64,000 nucleotides of DNA from Epiperipatus broadwayi (Eukaryota > Onychophora > Udeonychophora > Euonychophora > Peripatidae), in assembly GCA_028023455.1 (NCBI GenBank), contig JAQFVV010012402.1:15748935-15812934 (forward strand), read 5' to 3'. Position 1 is the first letter of the stretch; the number at the start of each line of letters is the position of its first letter. Below are positions 48,546-60,029 of this stretch, in pieces. The position numbers were made by a program, and so were the translations under genes. The notes under the pieces were generated by a model. The model was not told the DNA's origin, ran no database searches, and was given only the letters and a program-made list of their open reading frames with translations.

Positions 48546-48799
48546 TGTAATTTTTGTACACTAGTAGTTCACTAATGAGTAAATATGATAAGCTAAAATA
48601 TATGTGCAGTATATATATGATATGAAATTTGGAATGTATAAAATGATATTGGTTATATGTTTAAAAACCAGCTGCATAGAAAAGAAAATATACACCAATA
48701 TTCATAGTTGTATTTATATATTGGACTATATATTACATCATTTAGTACTGAGTATTGAGTGTCTTTAGAAAAATTTAACTTCATTTCAATTTTTAAAAT

Positions 48800-49070
48800 A
48801 CATTCCAGTGTTAATAATAGCACACAATTTAATATATGCATACTATTTTGAGGTAATATTCTCCTCACTTCTTCAGGTGTTTCTAGCCTGACCAATGACA
48901 GTACTAGCATGGGATTTTAACCTGGACCCTTAGATTCTTGTAACACTTTAATGAACTGAGCCTTTGGCAGAAACACCAGAAGAAGAGAGGCGAATAATAC
49001 TACTTGAAACATTGTGCATATACTAACCTGTGTGCTATTACTAACAGTTAAATGTACTTTGAAAATCTAA
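48800..49070. mobile_element. Two tRNA-derived SINE pieces joined in opposite orientation
   Basis: From 48800 to about 48966 the minus strand matches the SINE at 40495-40705 (GGTCCAGGTTAAAATCCCAT around the B box, then the AACACCTGAAGAAG tail). From about 48960 the + strand begins again with CCTTTGGCAGAAACACCAGA and runs through the same tail to TAACAGTTAAATGTAC. The two tails point outward in opposite directions from an internal junction. This is a head-to-head composite, or a SINE whose 5' end was inverted on insertion. Confidence 0.7.
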
Positions 49071-49782
49071 ATTAAGCCAAATTTTTCTAAAGATATTCAA
49101 TACTCAATATTAGATTACAGGAATAATCTAATATAAAAACACAACTAAAATACCACCATCACCTACCTTCAGGAAAACACCAATATTCACAGATCAAAGT
49201 TATTTTTATTAAAAATAAATTGTTACATGCTAAATACGAGAGTTGATAATATTAACGTTTGTTTGTTATGCTTCACTTATAAACTAAAAAAAAACAAAAA
49301 CATTTAATTTATAATATCAGTAATAATTATTGTAAAAAAAAGTCTTGTTCCACTGAATCAAATAATATTCCGTCAAAAAAATTAAATATTAAAAAACTTA
49401 AGTATTTACTTAATCAATAGTTTCGTAAAAAAACGAAATTGAACAACGACTTATACGAGTTACTTTTTATACATTAATTAATGGTGGAAGAATATTGAAT
49501 CTATGTTATTGGAGAAATTTTAAGTACTGATAAAATATAAAACATGCTATCTCTATCTACTGATTTATTTGTATAAAAAAATTATTTGATAAAAGTTTAA
49601 AAATTTAATGGCAAAAATAAAACTTATGATATATATATATATCACGACACCACCTCGTGCTTGTGTATAACTGTTGTTAAAACATACAATACTCACTATA
49701 CGTATACCACACACAGCAAGCTAGAGTAAGCAATGGATGCCAGAAGGCTTGTGCATAAAATCCCCATCTAATGCCTACTCAT

Positions 49783-49838
49783 CCAATATCCCCAAACTAG
49801 TTTCTGGCCTGTGGCCTTCATCCGTGAGGAGCCTTGGA
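49783..49838 (-). ncRNA. Hammerhead ribozyme motif, family 1 unit 1, core mutated
   Basis: Minus strand: CCAAGGCTCCTCA, then CGGATGA (one change from CTGATGA), GGCC...GGCC helix II, GAAA, CTAG, TT in place of TC, and TGGGGATATTGG. The core U-to-G change should abolish cleavage. Confidence 0.7.
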
Positions 49839-50234
49839 TCTGAGAGCACTGCACCTAGATCTTAGGATCTAATGCAACCCTACAGCAACCACCTTCTATC
49901 TCCATTTAACTACAAAACTATGAGTCTTAAACTGAAAACACCTTAATGTTTTCAATCCAAGCCCATCAGCTTGTATAGTCATATGGGTCTGAACCCAGTT
50001 CAGTACCCATACATTTTGGTGTCTTTGGTTCTTTAACAACCATAGCCACCACTATCCTATTAGGCAGGATTGGTTTTAAGCCAATAAACATCACATGACA
50101 CCACCTCTTATGCTTGCGTATAACTGTTGTTAAAACAGACAATACTCACTATACATATGCCACACACAGCGAGCTAGAGTAATCAATGGATGCCAGAAGT
50201 CTTGTGCATAAAATCCCATCTAATGCCTACTCAT

Positions 50235-50290
50235 CCAATATCCCCAGACTAGTTTCTGGCTTGTGGCCTTCATCAGTGAGGAGCCTTGGA
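50235..50290 (-). ncRNA. Type I hammerhead ribozyme, family 1 unit 2
   Basis: Minus strand: CCAAGGCTCCTCA, CTGATGA, helix II GGC/GCC with loop CACAA, GAAA, CTAG, TC, TGGGGATATTGG. All core bases are present and the cleavage triplet is GTC. Helix I pairs as CCTCA/TGGGG, then an internal loop, then CCAA/TTGG. Helix II is one pair shorter than in the 59640 copy because of an A-A mismatch at its base. Confidence 0.85.
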
Positions 50291-50584
50291 TCTGAGAACA
50301 CTGCACCTAGATCTTAGGATCTAATGCAACCCTACAGCAACCACCTTTTATCTCCATTTAACTACAAAACTATGACTCTTAAACTGAAAACACCTTAATG
50401 TTTTCAATCCAAGCCCATCTGCTTATATAGTCATATGGGTCTGAACCCAGTTCAGTATCCATACATTTTGGTGTCTTGGGTTCTTTAACAACCATAGCCA
50501 CCACTATCCTATTAGGCAGAAGTGTTTTTAAGCCAATAAACAACACATGACTACCACCTCTCATGCTTGGGTATAACTATTGTT

Positions 50585-50797
50585 AAAACAGGCAAAACTC
50601 ACTATACGTATACCACACACAGCAAGCTAGAGTAATCAATGGATCCAAGGCTCCTCACTGACAACAAGCCAAAAACTAGTCTAGGGATATTGGATGAGTA
50701 GGCACTAGATGGAGATTTTATGCACAAGCCTTCTGGCATCCATTGATTACTCTAGCTTGCTGTGTGTGGCATACACATAGTGAGTATTGCCTGTTTT
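50585..50797. repeat. Foldback end of the family 1 array, 60-bp arms
   Basis: The third unit of the array (left arm 50585-50644) is followed after about 93 bp by its inverse (50738-50797). The middle holds a degraded ribozyme on the + strand (50645-50692: CCAAGGCTCCTCACTGA, then a deletion of about 6 bases, AAAAACTAGTC). The array therefore ends in a head-to-head inverted copy, like the elements at 32137 and 59537. A TA/TG microsatellite follows (50797-50818). Confidence 0.85.
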
Positions 50798-50869
50798 ATA
50801 TATATATGTGTGTGTGTGTTATGGTTTTTGATATCAAAGTGCAAAGAAGTGAAATTGAGAGTTCTTGTA

Positions 50870-51040
50870 TGGAATTAATTGGATGGTGCAATGATTGTGT
50901 ATCTGCCTGCTATTTCCACAACCAGGTTTGAATTTGAGACAGGTAAACCTTAAAAAATTTTTATATTCTAATAGGCTTAGATTTTTTTTTCAGACAGCTA
51001 GTTCACAGACACCTCAGCTAATTATCTAATTTCAGTAAAT
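50870..51040 (+). mobile_element. SINE-like, tRNA-related fragment
   Basis: TGGATGGTGCAATGATTGTG followed by CCAGGTTTGAATTTGAGAC gives a possible A-box and B-box pair with usual spacing, then a CAGACAGCTAGTTCACAGAC body. Decayed and not matched to another copy in the window. Confidence 0.4.
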
Positions 51041-53171
51041 GATTGTCTAATTATTCTTAACTAGAGATAAAACAAGGAAAACTCGTTTATACCCTCATCC
51101 ATCTGCAAGTGGAAAAACTTTGTGAGGAACATCTTTTTGCACTGTTTTTTTTATAAAGGGTGATTAAATAGAATTTTGCCTTGTAGTGATTTATTTAAAG
51201 GCCATTTTGGTCTCCTTTTTTGTCTTTAAATAATAATAATATTTATAATATATTCATAAATATTAAGGAGCAATTGTTCCCCATAGTAGTATTGATTGAA
51301 AAATAAATTAAAAAAATTGAATAATAAATTAATTTAAAATATATTATAACATTTAAGACTATTGATAAAAGGACATATATGATATAAATTGATCGTCTGT
51401 TTTGTTTACATTTTTACTTTTCCATTATACTTTTAGTTATTTCATTATTAATGTATGACTTTTATTGGCTTTATTATTCTTTATATATTTTAATGTCTTT
51501 ATAGCAAATTTAAGTATCTTCCAATTGTCAATAAGCATAATTAGAGGCATTCTTAGGATAAAAATGTAAATTTGTAAAAATATGACATCTCTTTCCTAAG
51601 TCATGATGGTTTCATTATATTACAATAATGTTGTTTTCAAATCAATGATTTGACATCAATGAGTTTGTCCCAGGAGTTATCTTTATACTTCAGCTAAGAA
51701 TACCTAAATACTTATTATACGTTTTCTGAATTTAAAGCTCCAGTCATAGGGGAGAATAATTAATGCACTAATTATTGTACTACAATATTTCTGATTGTGT
51801 AATTTAAACCTTGTGCAAAGTGTCCTCTCAGTTTTCTTTAAACTGTCAATATACTATTTCTTTGATAAACCATACTTCTAATTACTTTCCGTTTCTAACT
51901 TTCCCTTTACAATCTTCATTAGTACTTACCAACTCATATTTTTTTAATATCTATCTCCTGCAGCCATCTATATTTAATTTTTTCATTATTATTCTTAAGC
52001 CAAAAGTTTATTGTTATTATATGATTATCCTTTAAAAAAAGCAAACCAGTTTTTCACATCTTTCTTATTTTCAGATCATAATTTGTAGCAATCTTTTCCT
52101 TTATCTTGACCTACTGCAACATTCCAACCTTTTGTTCTCATTATAATTTCTTTTTATTTTTTTTACATTCAATTTTTTTCTTAATATTATCAACTTTATC
52201 ACCATTATAATGAATACTAGGAAGGCTCTCTATTCATGGAAATGGGCCAAGTTCATCTGTAATCTGAGGGTCAAGATTTTTCTCTTTTGCTAATTATAAT
52301 TTTTAATCATTTATTTATTTGATTAGAAAAATCCTGAAAAATAGTTACAGAAAGTTAACTCTCTTCCCCATTCTTTTTTTGTTAAGTTAATTTTTATAAA
52401 ATGTACATTTATTAAATTAAAAATAATAATAATTTAAACTATAATATATGCTGTATCATCATATGATACTGTTGATTATAGCTAATAATCAAATAATTAA
52501 AATTGCAGTTTTTTGGTTCAAAATTATAACTTTGTTAAATGTACTTATAGTCAAAATTAAATAAAAAATGCTATGTTTACTAAAATAATAAAAGTTTGCA
52601 ATTATAAAATTTAAGAGTTCTTTTATAAGTTTGTCTTAAATACTAAAAATCAAAATGTTGATGTATGGAGGATAGGAGATGATATTAATTTCTAGGGTCA
52701 TCTGATGAGATTTCTGTTGTTGGGACAGGTGATGAAATGGCTGTTGTTGTTTTAATTAGAAGTGTCTGATTCTATTCAAGAGAAAAAGAAAATAAATAAA
52801 TAAAATTCTAGAAAAATGCATATTTATATATATATAAATTACAAATGTTATGCCAGGAACCGAATTTCAAAAAGCTAATTACTATTTATAAATGATTATT
52901 GTATATAATTACAAAACACACACAAATAATATATCTAAAACACATCAAAACATGATTAAATATACACAACAAAGCTGGTTAATCAAACCACACATAAGAA
53001 AGTAAATGAAAAAACAGCTTCTTACCACTATAAATACATAAAAAAACAATAATAAATTCACCATTGTACATTATGTCTTATATATATTATTTATATCGTG
53101 AATTTTACAATTAGTATAATAATCATTGATCGATAGTAATTAGTTTCATAAAATTCAGTTCCTGTCATATT
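51041..53171. other. AT-rich non-coding DNA
   Basis: No supported feature; microsatellite-like A/T stretches only. The open frame at 51811-52035 is Phe/Leu/Ser-rich translation of T-rich DNA. Confidence 0.5.
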
Positions 53172-53378
53172 ATTTATATATAAAATATTTGAAATGCTGC
53201 ATAGCTATATTATTTCAGCCACATTCCCCCTGTATATAAAGAAAAGCTAGAATTTTAGCACTACATTGAAAAGAATTTCCCATTCAATGTAGTGCTAAAA
53301 TTAGAGTTTCTTTATTTAAAAGGGACGTGTGTCTGGTATAATATAGCTATGGGATGTTTCAAATATTTTATATACATT
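53172..53378. repeat. Foldback/MITE-like element with ~100-bp arms
   Basis: Left arm about 53172-53269 and right arm about 53281-53378 are inverse copies with roughly 80% identity overall and a perfect inner core (TTTTAGCACTACATTGAA). The loop is about 12 bp. The middle of the arms, CAGCCACATTCCCCCT against CAGACACACGTCCCTT, is diverged, so it is older than the 30620 and 32137 palindromes. Confidence 0.8.
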
Positions 53379-55679
53379 TCAGCTAGCAGTAAACATTGTT
53401 TCTATTTCATATATATATATATTCAAAAATAAATGTTTTTATTGATTTGGTGCAGACATTTATAATTTTAATAGTGCATATAATACTCATGAATATATCA
53501 CAATTAACATTTTAAAATACAGTCCCTGATAAAATATTTATAAATTTGTACGTACATAAATATGGGGCCATCCATGTGAATAAAAATGCTTTTATAAAAG
53601 TTAAATTTTAGTATTCTAACCCCTTGAATTAAAATTTGTAAAATAAAACAAAATGAATTCTACAAAATTTTATTTCACAAAAGATGTAGAAACAATAAAA
53701 TATTTAAAAATGTAAGTAAAGTGAATAAAATAATATACTCAAGCTCTTATTTCAATATACTTAAGATTTGCCTATATAATTGCATTTAGGTATGAAGATA
53801 AGATGGTCATTCTTATCTTTTCAAAGTCTTTATCTTGTGGCTTGGATTGAGAGTTTACTCATATTTAACATCACTAATTGAATATTATAGTATTAGCACA
53901 TGTGCATATGTAGAGGGTTGATTAATTATAGCCTGACACTGTGCTAGTAAAAATTTCTTGAATGTTTATATAATTATTTACATTATTTACACTGCTACCT
54001 TTTTATTTACATATTAACTCTCTTTTCTTTGGTAACTGCAAAATAACTTGTAGAATTTTTCTCTTCATTTAATAAATAATGATAATATGATTGCAACAGA
54101 ATAGTCTTTAGGAAAATCCATATTAACTACCTAATAGAATTTTTAGTTAAATTTTATGTTCATAATTTTTGGCCAAGTACCCTGTATTATTTAAAATTTA
54201 ATGTAACATCAGAAATTTCAGGGTTTTCACTTTCAGAATCACAGATTTCTTCAGCTTCTGATGATGCTATAATCATCTTTCTCTGTTTTCAGCTTCAGAT
54301 AACATATTTTCCATTTTAATTGGAGAGATTGGAACAAATCAATATAAATCTTTCACAAGTAGAATGAAAAAAACACACAGGATACAATGACTCAATGACA
54401 AGAGGAGTAATTTAACATTAGGTTAATGAAAACAATTAATTATATATACAATGAAATTAATATACATATTTGAACTAAATAAGCATATATGATGTAAGTT
54501 ACATATCTATAAAACCTTATATACAAATACATATAACTATTTTTACATATAGTATATGTTGCTCTATAACTTTCATAAAACATATATTACAATGCTAGAA
54601 TGGAGATCTCAATCTAAAGACATTTTTTTGTGTGTTGTTTTTATTTTATTAAAAAAATTATTATATTAATACAATAAAATTAAGAAATATTTTATTTAAA
54701 ATCAATAAATATTTCAGTTAAGTTAATGTAATAAAAGTGAGTGGATGTTGATTATTATTACAACCATAAAATATTTTATTTTTAATTAGTATTGTCATTG
54801 CTAAAAATTTGGTATAAGTAGATGAGAGAAAGGAATTTATGTTAATAGAAGCATATAAATTCTAACGCTTATATATAAATTGAAATTGAAGAATGTTACT
54901 TAATTTTGCATTTTATAGATAATAACTGAAATACAGGCTTATTATATACCTGTACCAATATATGTAATATATGGGGTATATGAGCACGGTTGTGTGAAAG
55001 TCTGTGCTCATATATCCTATATATTTTATAGATAACAAAACTTTTAATTGAATAGAGGAAATTATAGAGAAGGTGGTGGGGGTGTGGGTGTGAAATGGAT
55101 TTAATAAAAAAAGAAAGAAAGGTTGGGTGGTAATTAGTTTTATCTGAAGTTTAGCAGCTGGCTTGTGAGAATAAAGATTGGAGAGCATTTTGTTGTTTAA
55201 AAAAAAACAAATCAAAATCAGATGAGAAGTCCGGCTGATAAATGATTCCTTGAAAAGTGTTGGTGGAAGAGAATTTATGCTGTAGTAATTTTAATAAAAA
55301 AAAAATGTTCAGAAATTGAACTATTGTTTTCAAAATTTGAAGAAATGGAAAAAAATCATGATGGCTTAAAATTAACATATTCCCACCTAAAGTCTGAAGC
55401 CATGTGGAACTTTTGTCTGCTGTTAGTTTAATAGAAAGAAACTTTTAAAGAAGCATTAGAATCATGAATATAAAGGTTAAAAGAAGTAAAAAATAAATGC
55501 TTTGTAACACCTGAACAGTTAAATGGATTAAATGATCTTAGGATAGAGTATGAAGATTGGCTATCTTAATATAAAGCTGAGCACTGATTGTATATATGTG
55601 TGGAGATAGTAATCTGGACCAATCGATGATTGCTGGTTTAGCATGAAATACGTCTATTGGTGATTATTTATCTTTTCAA
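53379..55679. other. AT-rich non-coding DNA with one short hairpin
   Basis: No gene supported. At 54966-55025 a 22-bp stem (AATATATGGGGTATATGAGC plus AC) pairs with the inverse on the right with two mismatches, around a 16-base loop containing GTGTGAAAGTCTG, which is shared with the SINE at 55680. The minus frames near 54913-55378 have no family signal. Confidence 0.5.
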
Positions 55680-55815
55680 CATGTGTGTGATCAGGTGGGT
55701 CAGCAATATGAGACGGCATGGAGAGTTGAGGATCGTGTGAAAGTCTGAGTTCGAATCCCTTATATATTACATTATATATGTGCAGGTGGGTGTAAGCCTG
55801 TACAGTGTATTAAAT
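55680..55815 (+). mobile_element. tRNA-derived SINE fragment
   Basis: GGTGGGTCAGCAATATGAGA with GAGTTCGAATCCC (55748-55760) gives a good B box (GTTCGAATCCC) and an A-box-like start about 50 bp upstream. It runs on into CAGGTGGGTGTAAGCCTGTA. No acceptor-stem pairing for a functional tRNA was found, so it is called a SINE, not a tRNA gene. Confidence 0.6.
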
Positions 55816-58125
55816 CACTTATTTTAAGATAAAAGAGTATTTCCCTTTGTACGATCATATGTAACCTTAAAGAAATATCGCAGTAATATTTAATTTATTT
55901 TACAAAAAGGACTACTACTAATAATAAATAATAAAATCGTATTATTTTTTTTTTATAACATATACTGTCAATTTATATATGCACTAATTATGAGTAACAT
56001 TTTCATTATTATAGAAATATTTGTTAAAGGTTTATGGTAAGGTTGCAAAATATTTGTAGATATATATGTGTGTGTATATGTCAATTATCATCATGTTTAT
56101 ATATATATACTTGTATGTTGTGCGCAATCGTTTATTAAATGATTAAGAAATAAATTATATAAATTTTTATTTATAATGCCATTTTGATCTTGTCGAACAG
56201 TTTCATTTCTATCTTAAGAGAAATATGTTCTTAGCTGAATATGTGGAGGATGTGTAACTGGTTATTTGAACTACTGCACATATACTGCATTCTCTCCTTT
56301 TAAAAAGTGGCATCCTTATCCATAATGGATCTGTATTATTCATCCCAAATGGATAAAATAAAATTTTGTATATTTATGAATGGGTAAATTCAAGAGCTTT
56401 CTGAATAAAAACTTCGGTTCTATGATTAGAGGTAAGTTTCCAATACAATATGTAGTCTTTTTGTGTTAAACCATGTAATATTTTGTTTATTAAATTCCCA
56501 ATGATTTGACAAAATATTATTCATAATTGTCAAGATTAAAGTCTTAATGAAAAGCTATTAGATCTCAAGTAATATGGAAGTTGAGTTTGAACATGATGTA
56601 AAGAATAATCATTTATATATATATGGTGATTGATTGTTCGGAATAGGTGGATTAACAAAAAATTATTTCCTTCAGTTTTACAATTATTTGATTTTCAAGT
56701 TGATTTTAGAAAAAAGAGATAAACATAAGTGGTTATTCATAAGGCTGAATACGTTCTGCTTCATCAGATTTATTTTAACCACTTAATCTTTTTAATATTT
56801 CAATAGATTCTCTCTTGGTTCTCAAATCATATTTTTGCAAATTAGCAATTTCTAGTATTATATATATATATATACTTTTACAAATAATTCTACTTATAGT
56901 TTACCTATCTTTACAATCTAAGCAACTCTGTTGGGCTTACTTAAAACATAAGATCAAGGTGACTTGTAGAAACCTATAGCCATTAACTAATTATCCAGGA
57001 TATTATGGTCAGTGAATTTTTCTGCTATTTCTCGTACCTATTTGCATCCCCCCCATCTGCATCCCTCATCACAAATAAAAACAAATCAATTTTTTGTTTT
57101 TTCTATTCCTTATATATCAACTTGTCTCTTTTATTTTTTTAGGAATGCAATAGTTATACCAAGATTGGTGTAACTAAATTTTATTAGTATTAATTGGATG
57201 AACTTCAATTGGATGTTAACTCATTTATTAAAAATAGTTATTGTTTGATTCAAAACCTTAATAATTAGTTTTAGTTTAATTCAGAATCTCTCATACATAA
57301 TTTGTTTATATTTTCTGCTAACAAAGTTAGTTTCTCAAACATTTATACAACTTCATTGTTTAATTAATAACTTAGTCATATTGTACATAGTATACATTAT
57401 TTTATACATGCTATGCAGTCTCATATCTATGGGTTAAGGATTTATAATTTTTATATTTACATTGTTTATTCGATACAATTTTAGCACACCTTTTATTTTC
57501 TTTGTTGAATGATAGATTATGTTAGATAATCCAGAAAATCAAACTGGTTTATTCTATAAATAAATATTTTTAGGCCCTTTACAATAGAGTGATCATTTAG
57601 ATTTCAAGTGCTGTTGGATAATTGTTACAATTAGTAGAGTAACATTAAATGATAATATCATTATAATGCAATTTTTTAAGAATTAAATATTTTGATACAT
57701 AATTTTTGTTCTAAATTATGTGTCTTTTTTTTTTTTTACTAATGTTGTTTTTCTTAGATTTGGACTGTTTGTAGCTTAAAGGGACCATAGGCCTGCAATG
57801 GCAATGAGAATTTTCAGGTATATTTGGGTAATATTGTGGATGAATTACTCCTTGATGATGCAAATCCAGAGAAAAGCAGATCAATAAAACTTGTAAAACG
57901 ATATAACAGTATTAAAAAATTTTTAAGTACTCAAATGGCCTTATTGCTCAAACAGCATCCAAAAGTGATCATAGGATCCCCCTTTCCTGAGTCTAATATT
58001 CTGTCATTATATTAAACCATATAAGCTACATTGATCTTAAGAAATATAATTGATATATCTACCAGAAAATTGTTGTCTAACATATTGCAAAATTATTACA
58101 AGACAATATTTTTAAATAAGTTTAT
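55816..58125. other. AT-rich non-coding DNA
   Basis: No supported feature. The frame at 57824-58015 (MGNIVDELLLDDANPEKSRS onward) is more protein-like than average and lies after TTTTCAGGTATATTTGG, but there is no matching donor and I do not recognise it; a decayed transposon fragment is the most likely source. Confidence 0.4.
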
Positions 58126-58276
58126 TTTTAAGCCAATAAACATCACATGATTACATGGGGATATTGGGTGAGTAGGCCCTAGATGGGGATTTTATGCACA
58201 AGTCTTCTAGCATCCATTGTTACTCTGGCTTGCACTGAGTGGCAATACATATAGAGAGTTTGGCCTGGTTTAATAA
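58126..58276. repeat. Hammerhead family 1, rearranged fragment
   Basis: AAGCCAATAAACATCACATG, the end of a unit, is joined directly to GGGGATATTGGGTGAGTAGG, which is the opposite orientation of the unit starting inside helix I of the ribozyme. It then runs to ATATAGAGAGTTTGGCCTGG, the inverse of the unit start. This is another head-to-head junction, with the catalytic region deleted. Confidence 0.75.
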
Positions 58277-58499
58277 GTTTATTTTTAAATATTATTTTAA
58301 ATAAAAATTAGATGTTTAAATAAAATAAAAAAATTTAAAAAAAAAAAATCAATTATTACAACAGTTTCTTTAGCTGTAACATAATCCCTTTTGAATGGCC
58401 CTCCCTAAATACTTTTTTCTATATTTTGTACTTAATGTTTTGAATGCAACATTTAAAGACTTGTTTAATAATTAATGAAGTTTTTTAGTTCTCAGCAAC

Positions 58500-59205
58500 T
58501 TTTAATTTGGATAGTTATCAACTTGAGAATGTTCACCAATTTAAATACTTTGGTAGTTTTATAAGTAGAAAGATGAACTTAGATGATGAGATACAACAGA
58601 GACTTCAATGTACTGCTGCTTTTAATGGGTTAAAAGGTGAGGTATTTCACCACAGATAAATAATTACTGTATCTAAATTAACCATACACAGAGCTATTAT
58701 TTTACCTTATTGTATGGAAGTGAAACATGGACATTATATTAGCACATTATAATGGCTTTAGAAAAGTTTTATTTAAGGATGCTCTGTAAAATTTTAGAAA
58801 TACAATGGTAAAATCATAAAATTAATCAATATATTCTTCAATTTACTGGATGTGATATTATAGTCTATTTCAAAAATCACATTTCAGTGGATTGAATATA
58901 TAAACAAATGAATAATGCCAGATTTTCTAAAAGACTGTTTTATGATAAACTTGAGTATAGTTTTCATGGGAAAACATAAATCCCATATACATTATAAAGA
59001 TCATTATAAAGAAATTTTAAAGAGGTGTGATATGGATTGTTTCCACTAGGAAATTATGGGTGAAAATACATTGGAGAGCTATAATTAAACATAGTGTTGA
59101 ATTAATTCAGAAAACAAAGTTTTCTGTGGAAGAAATTAAAAGATCATATCACAAAATATTAAATAAAATAGAAAAATGGATCAGCATGTTTTATATGAGG
59201 TCATA
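58500..59205 (+). pseudogene. Decayed RTE/Jockey-like LINE, C-terminal part
   Basis: The + strand, with frameshifts, gives LENVHQFKYFGSFISRKMNL then DDEIQQRLQCTAAFNGLK, matching the YLGS.I...G..D.EI..R...A..AF..L motif that follows RT in this LINE group. It continues with SKLTIHRAIILPYCME (K...YRAV..P.LLYGSE), ALEKFYLRMLCKILEIQW and ILQFTGCDII. Order and spacing are right. Stops occur within and the catalytic core is absent, so it is a 5'-truncated dead copy. It lies between two family 1 hammerhead foldbacks and is related to 27545-28335. Confidence 0.75.
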
Positions 59206-59639
59206 TTTATGATTGACAGACTTGTTTGTATAATCATTGCAAAACTATATTTCTAAAGCAGTTTTCTTTTTTCTTCTTTTCCTTGAATTTGAAATCCACA
59301 GCTACTTTACAGTATATTTGCATAACATTGATATATAACCTAAATGTCTTAGTAATAATGATCTGATTGTAATCGTTTAATATAATTATTAAATATGATA
59401 AACTACTGTAACCAATTTCAATGTTTAAAGAGCTTTTATATATCTATATTAATATTTTATTAAAGTATATTTAAAATGATAATAAAACCACTAAACATCA
59501 CATGATCACCATCTCATAGTAGCACATAATTGTTGTAAACAAAGGCAAAACTCTCCCTACAGTAGTGCCACCCTGTGCAAACCAGAGTAATCAATGGATG
59601 CTAGAGGCCTGTGCATAAAATCTCTATCTAGTGCCTCAT

Positions 59640-59695
59640 CCAATATCCCCAGACTAGTTTCTGGCTTGTGGCCATCATCAGTGAGGAGCCTTGGA
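59640..59695 (-). ncRNA. Type I hammerhead ribozyme, family 1, intact (minus)
   Basis: Minus strand: helix I strand CCAAGGCTCCTCA; CTGATGA (59675-59681); helix II TGGC, loop CACAA, GCCA (59662-59674, 4 bp); GAAA (59658-59661); CTAG palindrome then TC (59652-59657); TGGGGATATTGG. All core positions match and the cleavage triplet is GTC. CCAA/TTGG extends helix I beyond an internal loop, in the place where tertiary contacts to loop II form in type I hammerheads. Confidence 0.88.
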
Positions 59696-59864
59696 TCCGA
59701 GAGCACTGCACCTAGATCTTAGGATCTAATGCAACCCTCCAGCAGCCACCTTTTAACTCTACTTTACTACAAAACTATGAGAATGAAATTGAAAACACAA
59801 AAAAAATATTTTCAATCTAAGGGTTGCATTAGATCCTAAGATCTAGGTGCAGAGCTCTCAGATA

Positions 59865-59918
59865 CAAGGCTTCTCACTGATGATGGCCACAAGCCAGAAA
59901 CTAGTCTGGGGATATTGG
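59865..59918 (+). ncRNA. Type I hammerhead ribozyme, family 1, intact (plus)
   Basis: CTGATGA at 59877-59883; helix II TGGC/GCCA at 59884-59896; GAAA at 59897-59900; CTAG then TC at 59901-59906; TGGGGATATTGG at 59907-59918. Cleavage is predicted after C59906. Helix I is TCTCA/TGGGG with two G-U pairs. The core is perfect. Confidence 0.88.
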
Positions 59919-60029
59919 ATGAGCAGGCACTAGCTAGGGATTTTATGCACAGGCCTTCTGGCATCCATTGATTACTCTGGTTAGCACAGGGTGGCACTAC
60001 TGTATGAAGAGTTTTGCTTTTGTTTAAAA

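Larger units (their letters stand above)
49645..50645 (-). repeat. Tandem array of hammerhead family 1, exact 453-bp period
   Basis: The same block (ataACTGTTGTTAAAACA-type start) recurs at 49661, 50114 and 50567, so the period is 453 bp twice. There are two full units and the start of a third. Units contain GCATAAAATCCCCATCTAAT, a hammerhead on the minus strand, CTAGATCTTAGGATCTAATG, GGGTCTGAACCCAGTTCAG and end AAGCCAATAAACATCACATG. No ORF is present. The units differ by only a few percent by eye. Equal-length head-to-tail units with one type I hammerhead each are typical of animal retrozymes. The ribozyme polarity suggests the RNA strand of the element is the minus strand of this window. 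Confidence 0.9.
59487..60025. repeat. Foldback of hammerhead family 1, ~205-bp arms
   Basis: Left arm 59537-59738 and right arm 59820-60025 are inverse copies at about 93% identity by eye, with an 81-bp spacer. The preceding part (59487-59536, with TAAACATCACATGATCACC) is the unit end in its normal place. Each arm has a complete hammerhead: one reads on the minus strand (59640-59695), the other on the + strand (59865-59918). Both would therefore have active polarity whichever strand is transcribed, but such an RNA would also fold as a long duplex that competes with the ribozyme fold. Confidence 0.92.

Noticed and set aside
50645-50692. A third active hammerhead in the family 1 array
   Set aside because: Core deletion after CTGA and loss of the GAAA G make it non-functional, although the rest of the motif is recognisable.
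55680-55815. A functional tRNA gene
   Set aside because: It has a good B box, but I could not pair an acceptor stem or find an anticodon arm of correct geometry; a SINE explains it.
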